From the NCBI GenBank assembly GCA_963804865.1, contig CAWDSH010000026.1:295940-359939 (forward strand): a stretch of DNA of 64,000 bases. The letters are read 5' to 3'. The notes beneath the pieces are model-generated. The model saw only the letters and a program-made list of their open reading frames with translations, was not told where the DNA came from and did no database searches. The translations under genes and the position numbers were made by a program. Of the stretch, positions 9,812-19,057 are shown piece after piece. The stretch is from CAVVEQ01 sp963804865. Lineage in GTDB: Bacteria > Chloroflexota > Anaerolineae > Anaerolineales > Anaerolineaceae. The first letter of the stretch is position 1; each line of letters opens with the position of its first letter.

Positions 9812-10769
9812 ATGGGTAGATATGTCCTAAGAAGGCTTCTCCAGATGATCCCGGTGATCCTGGGAGTGACCATCCTGGTCTTCACGATCTTGTATTTTAT
9901 TCCAGGCGACCCTGTAAGGCTGCTTCTGGGTGCAGAGCCAACCCCCGCGCAAGTTGAAGCCAAGCGGGAGGCAATGGGCTTGAACGATCCCTATCTCGTA
10001 CGCCTCGGCAGATATGTGGAGGGGATCGTCCTGCATTTCGATTTCGGCAAGTCCTGGATCTACAATACCCCGGTCACCTCGGAACTGCTGCAGCGTTTCC
10101 CGCGCACGTTGACCATTGCGGTGATTTGTATGTTGATGCAGATATTAATTGGCACCCCCTTGGGGATCATCGCAGCCGTCAACCGGAACGGCTGGGGGGA
10201 TCGCCTCTCGATGTTCATCGCCATGTTCGGGATCTCCATGCCCAACTTCTGGATCGCCTTGATGCTGGTGCTCTTATTTCTCGGTGAAGCTGGGCTGGCT
10301 TCCACCCTTCGGCATCGGTGGACTAAAATTCTATATCCTTCCCTGTATAGCCAATGCCTTTCCCGGTATCGCCACCCAGGCCCGGCAGACGCGCTCGAGC
10401 ATGCTGGAAGTCATCCGTTCCGACTACATCACCACCGCTCGAGCAAAGGGCATGTCTGAGCTCCGAATTCTTCTCAAGCACGCCCTGCCGAATGCCCTGC
10501 TGCCGATCATCACCATCATCGGGAACGGAATGGGCATGCTGCTGGCTGGCACGGTCGTCATCGAAATGATCTTTGGCATCCCCGGCATCGGCTGGTACCT
10601 GGTGGGTGGGATTGGCAACCGGGATATTAACGTTGTTCAGAGCTCCGTGATCTTTTTGGCGATTGCCTTCACGCTGATCATGCTGCTGGTGGACCTGGCG
10701 TATGCTTTCATCGATCCCCGGGTCAAGGCGCGTTTCGCCGGCCAGAAGAGGAGAAAACAACATGCTTAA
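9812..10769 (+). CDS. ABC transporter permease, DppB/OppB type (frame break near 10285)
   Basis: About 319 residues and six membrane helices. The N-terminal Y-V-L-R-R-L-L-Q-M-I-P-V signature and F-I-P-G-D-P-V segment are typical of DppB/OppB. The EAA loop reads S-D-Y-I-T-T-A-R-A-K-G-M, followed by H-A-L-P-N-A-L. One indel near 10285 separates the two halves. It pairs with the next permease, whose start at 10762 overlaps its end by 8 bases. Confidence 0.87.
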
Positions 10770-11652
10770 TGCTGCCACCCCAATGGAAACCAAAGTGCCC
10801 AAAGTTAAGAAGCACAGTGAATTTTTTATCGTTTCCCGGCGATTGTCCCAAAATTCATCGGCTGTCATCGGTTTTGTGGTGGCTGTATTGTTGGCGCTCA
10901 TGGCGATCTTCGCCCCACTGATCGCCCCCTACCCGTATGCAAAACAGGACTTGTCTCACACCCGTGCCGCCCCGTCCGCACAGCACATTTTTGGTACGGA
11001 TGAACTGGGACGTGACATTTTTAGCAGGATTGTCTGGGGGAGTCGTTTCTCCCTGAGTGTCGGGGTCCTCGCGGTTTTATTGGGCACTGCGGTTGGCATG
11101 GTGTTTGGCGCTTTTGCCGGTTATTTTGGAGGCGTGGTTGATGATATCATCATGCGTTTTATGGATATCCTTCAATCGATTCCCGGTATCCTGCTCGCCA
11201 TCACTATCTCCGTTGTATTAGGTCCGGGTCTTTTTAACACGTTACTTGCACTTAGCGTCGGTGGTATTCCGATGGCCTGCCGGTTACTGCGGGCTTCAAT
11301 CCTGGGTATCCGGCACCAGGAGTATTTGGAAGCTGCCACCTCCATCAATGCCAGCACAGCACGAATTATTCTCAAGCATGTCATTCCGAACAGCTTTTCT
11401 CCCTTGCTGGTTTCGTCAACCATGAGTATCGGTAACGTGATCATGATGGGGGCCATGCTCAGCTTTATCGGTCTGGGTGTGCAGCCTCCCACCCCTGAAT
11501 GGGGCTCGATGATCGCGGGGGGACGAAGCCTGATCCGCACCTGTCCCTGGATGGTCACCTTCCCGGGCATCTTTATCATGCTCACTGTCCTGGCGCTCAA
11601 TATGTTTGGCGACGGCTTGCGCGACGCCCTGGATCCAAAGCTGAAGAAATAA
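10762..11652 (+). CDS. ABC transporter permease, DppC/OppC type
   Basis: 296 residues from ATG 10762, which sits behind AGAGGAG inside the end of the DppB-type gene. The N-terminal DppC domain includes F-G-T-D-E-L-G-R-D-I-F-S-R, the family signature. The EAA loop region (Y-L-E-A-A-T-S-I-N-A-S) and the final F-G-D-G-L-R-D-A-L-D-P are also present. It forms the membrane channel with the preceding permease. This is the only gene of the importer that is open along its whole length. Confidence 0.92.
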   Translation: MLNAATPMETKVPKVKKHSEFFIVSRRLSQNSSAVIGFVVAVLLALMAIFAPLIAPYPYAKQDLSHTRAAPSAQHIFGTDELGRDIFSRIVWGSRFSLSVGVLAVLLGTAVGMVFGAFAGYFGGVVDDIIMRFMDILQSIPGILLAITISVVLGPGLFNTLLALSVGGIPMACRLLRASILGIRHQEYLEAATSINASTARIILKHVIPNSFSPLLVSSTMSIGNVIMMGAMLSFIGLGVQPPTPEWGSMIAGGRSLIRTCPWMVTFPGIFIMLTVLALNMFGDGLRDALDPKLKK

Positions 11653-11665
11653 GGATGGATGAGAG

Positions 11666-12657
11666 ATGATGACGAGTAAAAACGGTGCTTTTCTATCGGT
11701 GAGGGACCTGGTGGTCGAATACACGGCAGAAGGCCAGGTGATCCATGCGGTCAACGGGGTCTCATTCGACCTGGAACGCGGCAAGACCTTTGGACTGGTC
11801 GGTGAAACCGGCGCAGGCAAGACTTCGACCGCCAAGGCGATCCTGCGCATCCTTCCCGATCCTCCGGCAAAGATCAGGAGCGGGGAAATATATCCTGGAT
11901 GGTGAAGATCTGCTTAAAGATCAGCGAGAAGGAAATGCGCAAGATCCGTGGTCGAAAGGTTTCCATGATCTTTCAAGACCCGATGACCGCGCTGAACCCG
12001 ATCATGAAGGTCGGCGAGCAGATCGCCGAAGTCATCAAACTGCATAATGACATCACCTGGCGTGAGGCAAACGAGCGGGCGGTCAAGATGCTGGAAATGG
12101 TCGGCATCCCCGGTGACCGTTTTGAGCGAATACCCCCACCAGTTTTCCGGCGGCATGAAACAGCGCGTGATCATCGCCATGGCGCTGGCTTGCAGCCCGG
12201 AACTGTTGCTGGCGGATGAACCGACGACCGCGTTGGATGTGACCATCCAGGCGCAGGTGCTGGAGATGATCAACAAGCTGAAGAAGGATTTCAATACCTC
12301 CATGATCATGATCTCGCACAACCTTGGCGTGGTCGCGGAGGTCTGCGATGACCTGGCTGTCATTTATGCCGGCGAGATCGTCGAACTTGGCAGCAAGGAA
12401 GCAATCTTTGATCGTCCGACCCATCCATATACCCTGGGATTGTTCGGAGCGGTTCCCCACCTGGATGACGATGAAGAACAGGCTTAACCCAATTTCTGGT
12501 TTGCCGCCTGATCCCTCCAATCTGCCCGCGGGCTGTCACTTTCAATCCCCGCTGCCCGCTTGTGACCGAGCAGTGCAGAAGTGAAAAAATCGCCTTGAGA
12601 GAGATCGAACCGGGACATTTCTGCCGCTGCATCAAAGTTGCCAGTCCGGAGAGATAA
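11666..12657 (+). pseudogene. ABC transporter ATP-binding protein, DppD/OppD type, frame-disrupted
   Basis: Reconstruction gives about 330 residues. Walker A is G-E-T-G-A-G-K-T-S-T, the Q-loop is F-Q-D-P-M-T-A-L-N-P, the ABC signature is F-S-G-G-M-K-Q-R and Walker B is L-L-L-A-D-E-P-T-T-A-L-D. The C-terminal extension of oligopeptide ATPases follows (N-L-P-A-G-C-H-F then N-P-R-C-P). Frame changes lie near 11890, 11922, 12130, 12482 and 12545. In the restored frame it ends at TAA 12655-12657, one base before the ATG of the partner ATPase. No in-frame stops occur inside the pieces. Confidence 0.8.
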
Positions 12658-12658
12658 T

Positions 12659-13617
12659 ATGACTGCATTAATTGAAGTAAAAAACCTGAAGAAATATTTT
12701 GAAACCCCGCGGGGAATGCTGCATGCAGTCGACGATGTTTCTTTCTCGATCGAAAAAGGCAAGACGATGGGCATCGTCGGCGAATCCGGTTGCGGGAAGT
12801 CAACGCTGGGACGCGTGATCATCCACTTGCTGGACAGCACGGATGGATCGATCTATTTTGAAGGGGAAGATGTAACCGAGGTAAATTCAAGAAAACTGCG
12901 AAAACTGCGCGAAAATATGAAGATCATCTTCCAGGATCCATTCTCTTCCCTGAATCCCAGGATGACCGTAGAACAGACGATCATGGAACCGCTGATCATC
13001 TCCGGTCGCTTTTCCAAGAAAGAAAGACAGGAGGAAGCAGAGCGCTTGATGGCCATGGTTGGCATTGACCAGCGCCTCCGGTTATCCTACCCGCACGAAT
13101 TGGATGGCGGCAGAAGGCAGCGGGTTGGCATTGGACGCGCATTGGCATTAAATCCAAAGTTCATTGTCTGTGATGAACCGGTTTCTGCTCTGGATGTTTC
13201 CATTCAGGCACAGGTCCTGAATTTGCTTCAGGATCTTCAGGATAAATATCGGCCTGACCTACATGTTCGTCACCCATGATCTGTCGGTTGTGCGCCATAT
13301 TTCGGATGATATTTGTGTGATGTACCTGGGCCAGCTGGTCGAGACCAGCCCCTCCAAGGAGCTTTTCAAGCATCCGCTGCATCCATACACCCAGGCGCTT
13401 ATTTCTGCGGTCCCCTCGATCGATATTCACCACAAGAAAGAACGCATCACTTCTGGAGGGTGAAATTACCTCTCCAATCCATCCAAAACCCGGTTGCCGT
13501 TTTGCCAAAAGATGTAAATACGAATGCAAGCCGTGTCATGAACCGCAGCATCTTGAAGAAATACTGCCAAACCACTTTGTTGCCTGCTGCAGGGTCAGGG
13601 AGATCAACAGGTTATAA
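12659..13617 (+). pseudogene. ABC transporter ATP-binding protein, DppF/OppF type, frame-disrupted
   Basis: About 319 residues when joined over two frame changes (near 13250 and 13450). Walker A is G-E-S-G-C-G-K-S-T-L, the Q-loop F-Q-D-P-F-S-S-L-N-P, Walker B F-I-V-C-D-E-P-V-S-A-L-D, and the switch histidine is in F-V-T-H-D-L. The signature reads L-D-G-G-R-R-Q-R rather than L-S-G-G-Q-R-Q-R. The Ser-to-Asp change in the signature loop is unusual and may be another sequence error. The cysteine-rich tail (G-C-R-F-A-K-R-C) and TAA 13615-13617 complete it. Confidence 0.8.
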
Positions 13618-13878
13618 CTGCAACAAGCACCCATGCCTGGCTTTTGCGGTGAATATTATATTCTGCCAAAGGAGCGATTGGCTAATCCATCCACGCTTTA
13701 CCAAGCAGAGATATCCTTTCCGCCTCCCGGGAGAATAAAACATTACTTATCCGGGAAAACGGAGAAATTGAATCAGAGGGTCTTGTCAGATGGGTTTTAG
13801 TGGGAACACCAGCTTTTTTTTCAGAAAAAGGGGATGTAAATCGCGCTAGAACGCGTCCTGGATGAAAATTCGAATTAT

Positions 13879-15040
13879 CTAACCAACAAAGTTGGTAATT
13901 CCAGTGTCTTGCCACCCCAGGAAATGGGAACCAGCGGCCATGTTGAACCCCTGGAGAGGATCTCCAGACCCGTCATCGGTTAGTAGCGTCAGCTCCTCGA
14001 CCTGCAAGCCATGGATGGTCAGGAACCAGTCAAAAGCCTGCCTGGATTGGATTTTTTGATCGGTGAAGCAGCGGTAGGCATCGGCAAGCCGGTAACCGGT
14101 TGGTCCGCCCTGGAAATGATTTTTCCATTCGTCAGGGTAACCCAGCTCACGGTACCATTCCTTTTGCCAGTCCAAAACTTTTGAAAAAGGCAGTCCTTGC
14201 TCCAGCGAGCAGAGCACCCTGCCTTCGATCTCCAATGCTGCACGATGATCTTTCATTACATTGACCGGAGGTTCACCGAAGGAGATACAGCGGTTCACGT
14301 TGGCATGCAGCCCCCAGCGCCTGGCCGAGGGATTCATCAGGAAATACTTTTCGATCCTCTTGTTGGACGGCATACAGTGATAGATGCGACCGATGCGCTC
14401 ATCGCTGCCCACCAGCATGACATCCAGCTCGATCTTGTGTGCCAGGAAGAGGTTGCGGACATAGCGCTCCACTTCTTTTTCACTCATGCCGGGTTTGACC
14501 CAATCAGAAATGGATTCGATCAGCATGGCGGTTTGCATACCCAGCCAGCGACAGCGATCGATCTCCAGGTCGGTCAGAGGTTCGTGCAAGCTGATCGATG
14601 GCGGCTGATTCATCACGCGTATCCGAAAATACCGTATCGGCAGCGATCCTTTTACCAGCAAGCCCGGCAGCCAGCGACCGCGGGTCGCCCTCATCCCAGG
14701 AGAGGGTCTTCAACTCATAGCCCTGGCCAGCCAGCTGCATTTCCTGGAGGCGGTCCCCATCCATGCGGTGCGCCAGCACATATTTTTTATCGGGGGTGAT
14801 CAACAGATGCCCAACGCCAAACTCGGTATTTTTGAGCACATGGTTATCCCCGCCGGTGGTCAGCCAGGCAAAATTATCGCGGCGGGTGATCAGAACGGCA
14901 TCCCATTTCCCGTCTGCCATCCATTCACGCAGCCTCTCGATCTTTAAATCCGAATCCTGGATGATACGTGGGTCATCCCCGGATTTTGGAAGCAGCTCTT
15001 GCAGTTGGGACAAATTGACAGACGGATCACTGATTGGCAT
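13879..15040 (-). CDS. M24/creatinase-like protein lacking the metal ligands (frame break near 14610)
   Basis: About 387 residues after joining two frames. An N-terminal creatinase-like domain (L-R-E-W-M near residue 38, D-A-V-L-I-T) precedes a pita-bread M24 domain. In metal-dependent members the first two ligands lie in a D-x-G-x-x-x-x-G-Y-x-x-D-x-T-R segment. Here the aligned region reads A-R-R-W-G-L-H-A-N-V-N-R and has neither aspartate, and the G-H-G-I-G histidine region reads G-P-T-G-Y-R. It is therefore probably not an aminopeptidase and may be a metal-free lyase or hydrolase. It is the last gene of the sugar importer operon and overlaps the isomerase gene by 14 bases. Confidence 0.75.
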
Positions 15041-15858
15041 GGATATACTCCCGCAGGCGGCGAATGGATTCCTTCAAAGCCTTGAGTGGATCGGGGGTAT
15101 AAGGGAAGCCCAGCTCAAAGCTCAAAAAACCGTCATACCTGTACTTTTTTAAGATGCGCAGGAATTCCTTGAAGTTGAAATCCCCTTCGCCGGGGATGGC
15201 GTTCTGCTGCTGGACATGATCATTATCATTGATGTGAACACCGAGCAGAAGATCGGATACATTCTTGACGGCGCTTTCGAGATCCTCTCCCGAAAGGTTG
15301 AGATGCCCTGAAATCGAGCACGACGCCCAGGTTGTCCGAACCCAGCTTATGGATCGCATCGAGCGCATCCGTCGTGGCGCACATATAATCCGAAAGCCTG
15401 GGATAGACGATCTCGATGCCCAGCTTCATTTTCTTTTGCTCGGCATAGGCGCAGACCGTTCTCATGCTGTCGATGTAAAGCTCGCGCGCGTTTTCGGTGG
15501 ATTGCCCTTGCAGGCTGCCGCTGGGAACGACCAGGACATAGGGGCAACCCAGCAGAACAGCATTGTAGATGCAGGCCTTCATATAAGTAATGCTATCCTG
15601 GCGGACGATGGGATTGGGGCTGGACAGCGAGAATGGGTAGCGGAAGAAGGCGGGCATACAGGCAGCTGCAGAGAGATGATTATCTTCCAGTTTTTTTCTC
15701 AACCGTTGGATATCCGAATAAGAATAATCCTTGCGGAAAAGGTGAGGCCTGCCGCACCAAAAATCGATGCCATCGATTTCCAGCGTGGCGATCGCATCCA
15801 CGGCATCGGGCAGCATGTAATTAATAAAGACCGAAGTGGCAGTTGATATTTTCATCAT
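15027..15858 (-). CDS. TIM-barrel sugar isomerase/epimerase (AP-endonuclease-2 family; frame break near 15310)
   Basis: About 276 residues with the xylose-isomerase-like TIM barrel fold (PF01261). Metal-site acids are in K-L-G-I-E-I (strand 5) and V-V-L-D-F (strand 6), and H-I-N-D-N-D plus F-E-L-G lie near the end. ATG 15858 follows GAGAGA and replaces longer starts that would run into the HAD-like gene. One indel near 15310 splits the frame. Such enzymes isomerise or epimerise keto-sugars in sugar and polyol catabolism. A second member lies at 54128-54928 in the other leftward cluster. Confidence 0.82.
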
Positions 15859-15877
15859 TCTCTCATCTGTAAAATTT

Positions 15878-16525
15878 TCAAATTGTGACCGGAGGAGTAT
15901 GCACCGGCTGATGCCTATCAATGAAATTACGCATGACGAATTCCCGTTCCAGCCTTGAGGGGTCAACATAGATCACGGCAGGGAAAGTGCGGTTGATGGC
16001 AGCGATCACCCGTTTGGGATCCTTGTCGAAATACAGGCAATTTTCCAGAGTATCACCTACACGAGTTGGAAGGTAATCGAAGAGATGCGGCGTAATCTGA
16101 TCAAGTCCGGCAGCTGACAGAAAAAGGACATGATCCGTTGGAAAATAATCAGCCATTCCAAATTTATTATCGACCTGCTCGTACCAGGAAATGGGAAATT
16201 CACAGACCAGCCAGCGCTGGTATTTAGGCGGCAGCAGGCTGATTGCAGCCAGAGTGCGAGGTTCCGGCTTCAACGTCTCCTTAACTGCGGAAAGGATCTC
16301 AGCAGCATCCAGATCGATTTTTCCACCTGCGGTGATCTCTTTGAAGAATTGCAGGTCGTCGATCTTTCCAAGGACGAAGCGTTCGGTGAGCTGCTGGAAA
16401 TTGGGAACTGCCAACAAATTGATCCCCCGCTGACCCATCTCTTCCATGACGCTGGTGGATACTTCCAGCAGGGATTGGGTGACGACGCCGCCCATCCAAA
16501 AAATGATCGAACGCCGCTCGCGCAT
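15878..16525 (-). CDS. HAD-like protein without the catalytic aspartate
   Basis: 215 residues with the outline of a short-chain HAD phosphatase: an N-terminal strand followed by G-G-V-V-T, a helical cap region and C-terminal L-Y-F-D-K-D-P-K-R-V-I-A-A-I, which matches the motif where HADs have F-V-D-D. In active HADs the first strand ends D-x-D/G-G-V. Here it reads I-I-F-W-M-G-G-V-V, so the nucleophile aspartate is replaced. It is probably a non-catalytic or altered-function member. It lies 2 bases after the YjbQ gene in the same operon. Confidence 0.65.
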   Translation of the reverse strand: MRERRSIIFWMGGVVTQSLLEVSTSVMEEMGQRGINLLAVPNFQQLTERFVLGKIDDLQFFKEITAGGKIDLDAAEILSAVKETLKPEPRTLAAISLLPPKYQRWLVCEFPISWYEQVDNKFGMADYFPTDHVLFLSAAGLDQITPHLFDYLPTRVGDTLENCLYFDKDPKRVIAAINRTFPAVIYVDPSRLEREFVMRNFIDRHQPVHTPPVTI

Positions 16526-16527
16526 GA

Positions 16528-16950
16528 TTACTCTTCCCCCATGATCTGGAGGATCACGTAACGCGGTTCCTGGTCCACCTGGTCATCCAGGACGATGATC
16601 TCCTGGTAGGTTCCCAAAACCATTTTCTTTTCGACAACGGGAATGCTGACACTGGTGGGCAAGAGGGTTGCGCGCAGATGGGCGTGCCCGTTGTAATCGT
16701 ACTCGCGCATGTGGTGCTTGTAGGGATAATCCGTCGGGGTGATCCTCTCGAGCATGTCCTGCAGGTCCGCCATGATTCCAGCCTCGTGTTCGCCGATATA
16801 AATTGCGCCGGTGGTATGCTGGAAAAAGACCACCAGCTGCCCGTTGCGCACTCCCGATGTTTCCACGAATTCCCTGACCTGGTCGGTGATGACCATTATG
16901 TTGAAATGACCATCGGAAAGCAGCTTGAGCTGCCTGGCTTTGACCAGCAT
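16528..16950 (-). CDS. YjbQ/UPF0047 family protein
   Basis: 140 residues covering the whole UPF0047 fold. The family motifs are visible: F-F-Q-H-T-T-G-A-I (residues 42-50), E-H-E-A-G-I, D-L-Q-D-M-L, H-A-H-L-R-A-T and L-G-T-Y-Q-E-I. E. coli YjbQ has been reported to show weak thiamine-phosphate-synthase activity, but the true role is unsettled. The start was set at 16950 because its ATG shares one base with the TGA of the PLP gene (TGATG), a classic coupling. Its presence in a sugar catabolic operon is unusual. Confidence 0.85.
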   Translation of the reverse strand: MLVKARQLKLLSDGHFNIMVITDQVREFVETSGVRNGQLVVFFQHTTGAIYIGEHEAGIMADLQDMLERITPTDYPYKHHMREYDYNGHAHLRATLLPTSVSIPVVEKKMVLGTYQEIIVLDDQVDQEPRYVILQIMGEE

Positions 16951-18071
16951 CAGGTCACCTGACCCCGACCGGAAATATCCCAGACCGCTTCTACGATATC
17001 CCCGCGCAGGGCATAGACCTTGTCGTAAAGATTGAAAGTGCCGTTGGAATCCTTCACCCACAATTCAACGGTATCGCCGACCTTCAAGCTGACCTTTTTG
17101 GGATCAAATTTCAGCCGGCTGTGTTCCTGGGGCATGGAGAAGATCGTTCCGCCGGGCGATTTCATTTCCGGCATGCCGAGCGTGTTATCGATCCCCTTGC
17201 GACCAATATCGAGAATGGCCAGGTTCCTGGCATTATCGCGATCCGGCCGGCTGATCACGGTGGATAGGATGGAAAGTGCACACTTGAATTCCTCCAGCCC
17301 GCCGTTATCGCGGTAGGTGGTGTCCATGAAGATATAACTGCCGACCTGCAGCTCTGTCATTCCCTTGACGGCACTGGCGGCTCTGAACATGGCACTTCCG
17401 CTGCCGCTGACGATCCCCACCGGTATGCCAGATTTGGTGAGCAAATCGCTCGTTTCGATCAGCACCTGGTAGGCTTGCGTGGAGCGCTTGATCCTTTCTT
17501 CCATCCCTTGCACGAAGACAAGGTGACCATCGTAACCCATCAAGCCCTTGAAATCCAACCCGGGCAGCTCAATGATCTTCCGGGTGAAATCCAGCGTGTT
17601 TTGCAGGGGCTGCACGCCGCAGCGGTCGTTTCCAATATTAACTTCCACCACAACGCCTACTTTGATACCCCGCTGCTTTGCCATTTTGGAGATCTCGGTG
17701 GCATTTTCCAGGGAATCGATGGCAACTTTCACCTGTGTCCACGCTGCCAGGTTGACCAACCTCTGGATCTTCCGAACTCCAACGACCTGGTTGGCAATTA
17801 GAATATCCTGAACACCGCCCGTCGCCAGCACTTCCGCTTCTGAAAGTTTTGAAACCGTCAGCCCGATCGCGCCCGCTCTCATCTGCATCCATGCAAAGAC
17901 CGGCGTTGCTTTATAAATCTTGGCATGCGGCCGCAGGTTGATCCCCGCTCCCCGGGCGAAATCTGCCATGGTCTTGATATTGTGCTCGACGGCATCCATA
18001 TCCAGGAGCAGGGCAGGGGTATCCAATTCGGATTTGTGCAGGCCTACTTCGTATTCATGAATATTCATCAA
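16950..18071 (-). CDS. D-threonine aldolase/DSD1-like PLP protein with altered metal site
   Basis: 373 residues with the fold-type III alanine-racemase-like barrel (N-L-R-P-H-A-K, PLP lysine near residue 51) and a C-terminal beta domain as in D-threonine and 3-hydroxy-D-aspartate aldolases. Those enzymes bind a metal through an H-x-C pair placed just before T-x-N-L-Y-D. Here the aligned residues read D-S-N, so His becomes Asp and Cys becomes Asn. Activity may be lost or moved to another metal. It follows the YhfZ-type regulator gene and is coupled to YjbQ. A cytoplasmic aldolase, dehydratase or racemase acting on a hydroxy amino acid is plausible. Confidence 0.8.
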   Translation of the reverse strand: MMNIHEYEVGLHKSELDTPALLLDMDAVEHNIKTMADFARGAGINLRPHAKIYKATPVFAWMQMRAGAIGLTVSKLSEAEVLATGGVQDILIANQVVGVRKIQRLVNLAAWTQVKVAIDSLENATEISKMAKQRGIKVGVVVEVNIGNDRCGVQPLQNTLDFTRKIIELPGLDFKGLMGYDGHLVFVQGMEERIKRSTQAYQVLIETSDLLTKSGIPVGIVSGSGSAMFRAASAVKGMTELQVGSYIFMDTTYRDNGGLEEFKCALSILSTVISRPDRDNARNLAILDIGRKGIDNTLGMPEMKSPGGTIFSMPQEHSRLKFDPKKVSLKVGDTVELWVKDSNGTFNLYDKVYALRGDIVEAVWDISGRGQVT

Positions 18072-18107
18072 TTCTCCTGAGTCCCGATTTTAGCGGGGTA
18101 ATATTCC

Positions 18108-19056
18108 TTAATATTCTGGGATCATTTCTCCTGATACGATCTTGCTCTGTATTTCAACAATGGTCTCAACATTTATCGCGGCTTTGATCACTTCCCTGAC
18201 CGCCGGGCGCTCGCAGCGGCCAACAATGGTGGCTGAAATCGAACGATCCCCGATCAGATCCTGGACTTTTTTCGAAAGAGGGCGGCGGGCGATTCCGGGT
18301 CCAAGGAAAGTATCCTCCTGGTCGTTGTTCCATAACAGCGCATCCACTTCGCCTTGTCTTATTAACCTTGGGAATTGTACGAATGAGACATGCTTAAATT
18401 CAACCTGGTAATCCGCAAATTCGAGCTCCGATACGCGACGGTGGTCATGCGAATCGATAGTCAACGGCAACCCGTAAATGACTACCGGGGGCTGGAAGGG
18501 GTTCCCGGTAAAACATACTGTAACCAGAAAGCCAGGTGCCCGGGGGAAGCTGGTAGAGGATCTCGTATCCTTTTCCACACGATTCGTCCGCAGCCAACCC
18601 CGAAAGAACCGAAACGTGGCAGCGGTTGTCCATTAACGCCCTCAAGCGGGTATTGGAGCCGCGGATGAAGATCAGGTACGTCTCGATCCCCAGTTTTTCA
18701 ACGGATGCCTTCAACGCGGTTGCAAGACCTTCAAAATGACTGTGCATGGGCAGCGAAAGCGCAATGACAAACGGGCTCTGCTCAATGAGGTTCCATATCT
18801 TACCGATCTCCACTGATTCAACGATCGAGCCCAGGTGACCACGTTTTTGGATCTTCACCACACCACTGGCATCCAGCTCGTTTAAAGCGGTCGATACGGA
18901 TCCCACGCTCATGTGCGTTGAGGAGGCCAGTTCCGCAACGCTGGGCAGCCGATCGCCAGGTTCGAGGCGTAGCAGATATTCTGCAAGCGAAACCTGCAAA
19001 TCATGGATGCTGTGAATGCCCTTGTTGTTATTCTTAAACGCGGGTGGCTTTTTCAT
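18108..19056 (-). CDS. YhfZ-family transcriptional regulator (frame break near 18520)
   Basis: About 315 residues. An N-terminal GntR-like winged helix (L-P-S-V-A-E-L-A, then S-V-G-S-V-S-T-A-L-N-E-L, with R-G-H-L-G-S in the wing) joins a periplasmic-binding-like effector domain. Conserved pieces are F-E-G-L-A-T-A-L-K-A, V-D-A-L-L-W-N and a terminal V-S-G-E-x-x-P-x-Y. This pattern matches E. coli YhfZ (HTH_41 plus YhfZ_C). ATG 19056 lies one base after the kinase stop (TGAAATG). The regulator sits inside the operon it presumably controls, and one indel splits it. Confidence 0.82.
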
Positions 19057-19057
19057 T

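Noticed and set aside
6991..13617. Programmed ribosomal frameshifting as cause of the many frame changes
   Set aside because: Breaks lie at unrelated sequences without recurring slippery motifs and in several genes at once; indels fit better.
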